This document shows positions 5,899 through 6,002 of a stretch of DNA of 6,002 nucleotides, piece by piece (position 1 is the stretch's first letter; each line of letters begins with the position of its first letter). The DNA comes from UBA7805 sp036146215 (GTDB lineage Bacteria > Planctomycetota > Planctomycetia > Pirellulales > UBA7805), in contig JAYYJN010000238.1 of NCBI GenBank assembly GCA_036146215.1, positions 1-6,002 of the forward strand, given 5' to 3'. The translations under genes and the position numbers were made by a program. A model generated the notes under the pieces. That model searched no databases. It was not told where the DNA came from and was given only the letters and a program-made list of their open reading frames with translations.

Positions 5899-6002
5899 GA
5901 ATTGCCACGCTGCAGCAACTGCATGAAAGCAAGACTCGTGGTCTCCCTCGTCAAGGCCTCAAATCAGTCATGGTCCGCCGGTGGTTAGCTGCGACGGACT
6001 GC
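5899..6002. other. Operon 3' flank, no supported gene
   Basis: After the PhnZ-like stop there is no clear terminator. A 21-codon reading frame from ATG 5923 and an open frame from ATG 5970 to the window edge are both too short to judge, and neither has a convincing ribosome site. CCACG (5905-5909) can pair with CGTGG (5937-5941), but the loop of 27 bases is long. The operon could continue beyond the window. Confidence 0.3.

Noticed and set aside
1..6002. CRISPR arrays, tRNA genes, insertion sequences, attachment sites
   Set aside because: No spaced direct repeats, tRNA-like cloverleaf, transposase frame or flanking terminal repeats were seen on reading either strand.

Overview
The window reads as a gene-dense bacterial chromosome segment of moderate GC (about half, by eye). 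All five supported protein genes lie on the plus strand. The mix is a DUF429-type protein, two different phytanoyl-CoA-dioxygenase-like (PhyH) oxygenases, a secreted TPR protein, a DUF5690-like MFS transporter and a PhnZ-like HD oxygenase. It fits a planctomycete or a related environmental (often aquatic) bacterium best. Part of that argument is knowledge of the literature: an oxidative PhnY*/PhnZ1 phosphonate pathway has been described in the planctomycete Gimesia maris. No rRNA or other marker gene is present, so the taxonomy is an inference.

Layout. (1) 171-956 encodes a stand-alone DUF429-family protein with an RNase H-like set of acidic residues; its substrate is unknown. (2) 957-1150 is an AT-rich intergenic stretch with a perfect 18-bp palindrome. 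(3) 1151-2014 encodes a complete Fe(II)/2-oxoglutarate PhyH-family oxygenase with a good Shine-Dalgarno sequence. (4) 2015-2177 holds a weak terminator-like hairpin and an inverted repeat that buries the next gene's Shine-Dalgarno sequence. (5) 2178-3029 encodes an exported TPR-repeat protein. (6) 3030-3209 holds two abutting hairpins. (7) 3210-5898 is a tightly coupled three-gene operon in which both junctions are 4-base ATGA overlaps.

The operon is the main interest. It joins a 12-TM transporter, a second PhyH oxygenase and an HD-domain protein. The transporter carries arginines placed like the two phosphate-binding arginines of GlpT. The HD protein matches the residue set and spacing of PhnZ, the mixed-valent di-iron oxygenase that cleaves C-P bonds. 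The simplest model is uptake of an organophosphonate, alpha-hydroxylation by the PhyH enzyme (PhnY role), then oxidative C-P cleavage by the PhnZ-like enzyme to release phosphate and a carboxylic acid. The two enzymes belong to a known pathway type. The transporter pairing and the actual substrate look new or little described. The first PhyH enzyme (1151-2014) is in a separate unit and has no demonstrated link to the operon.
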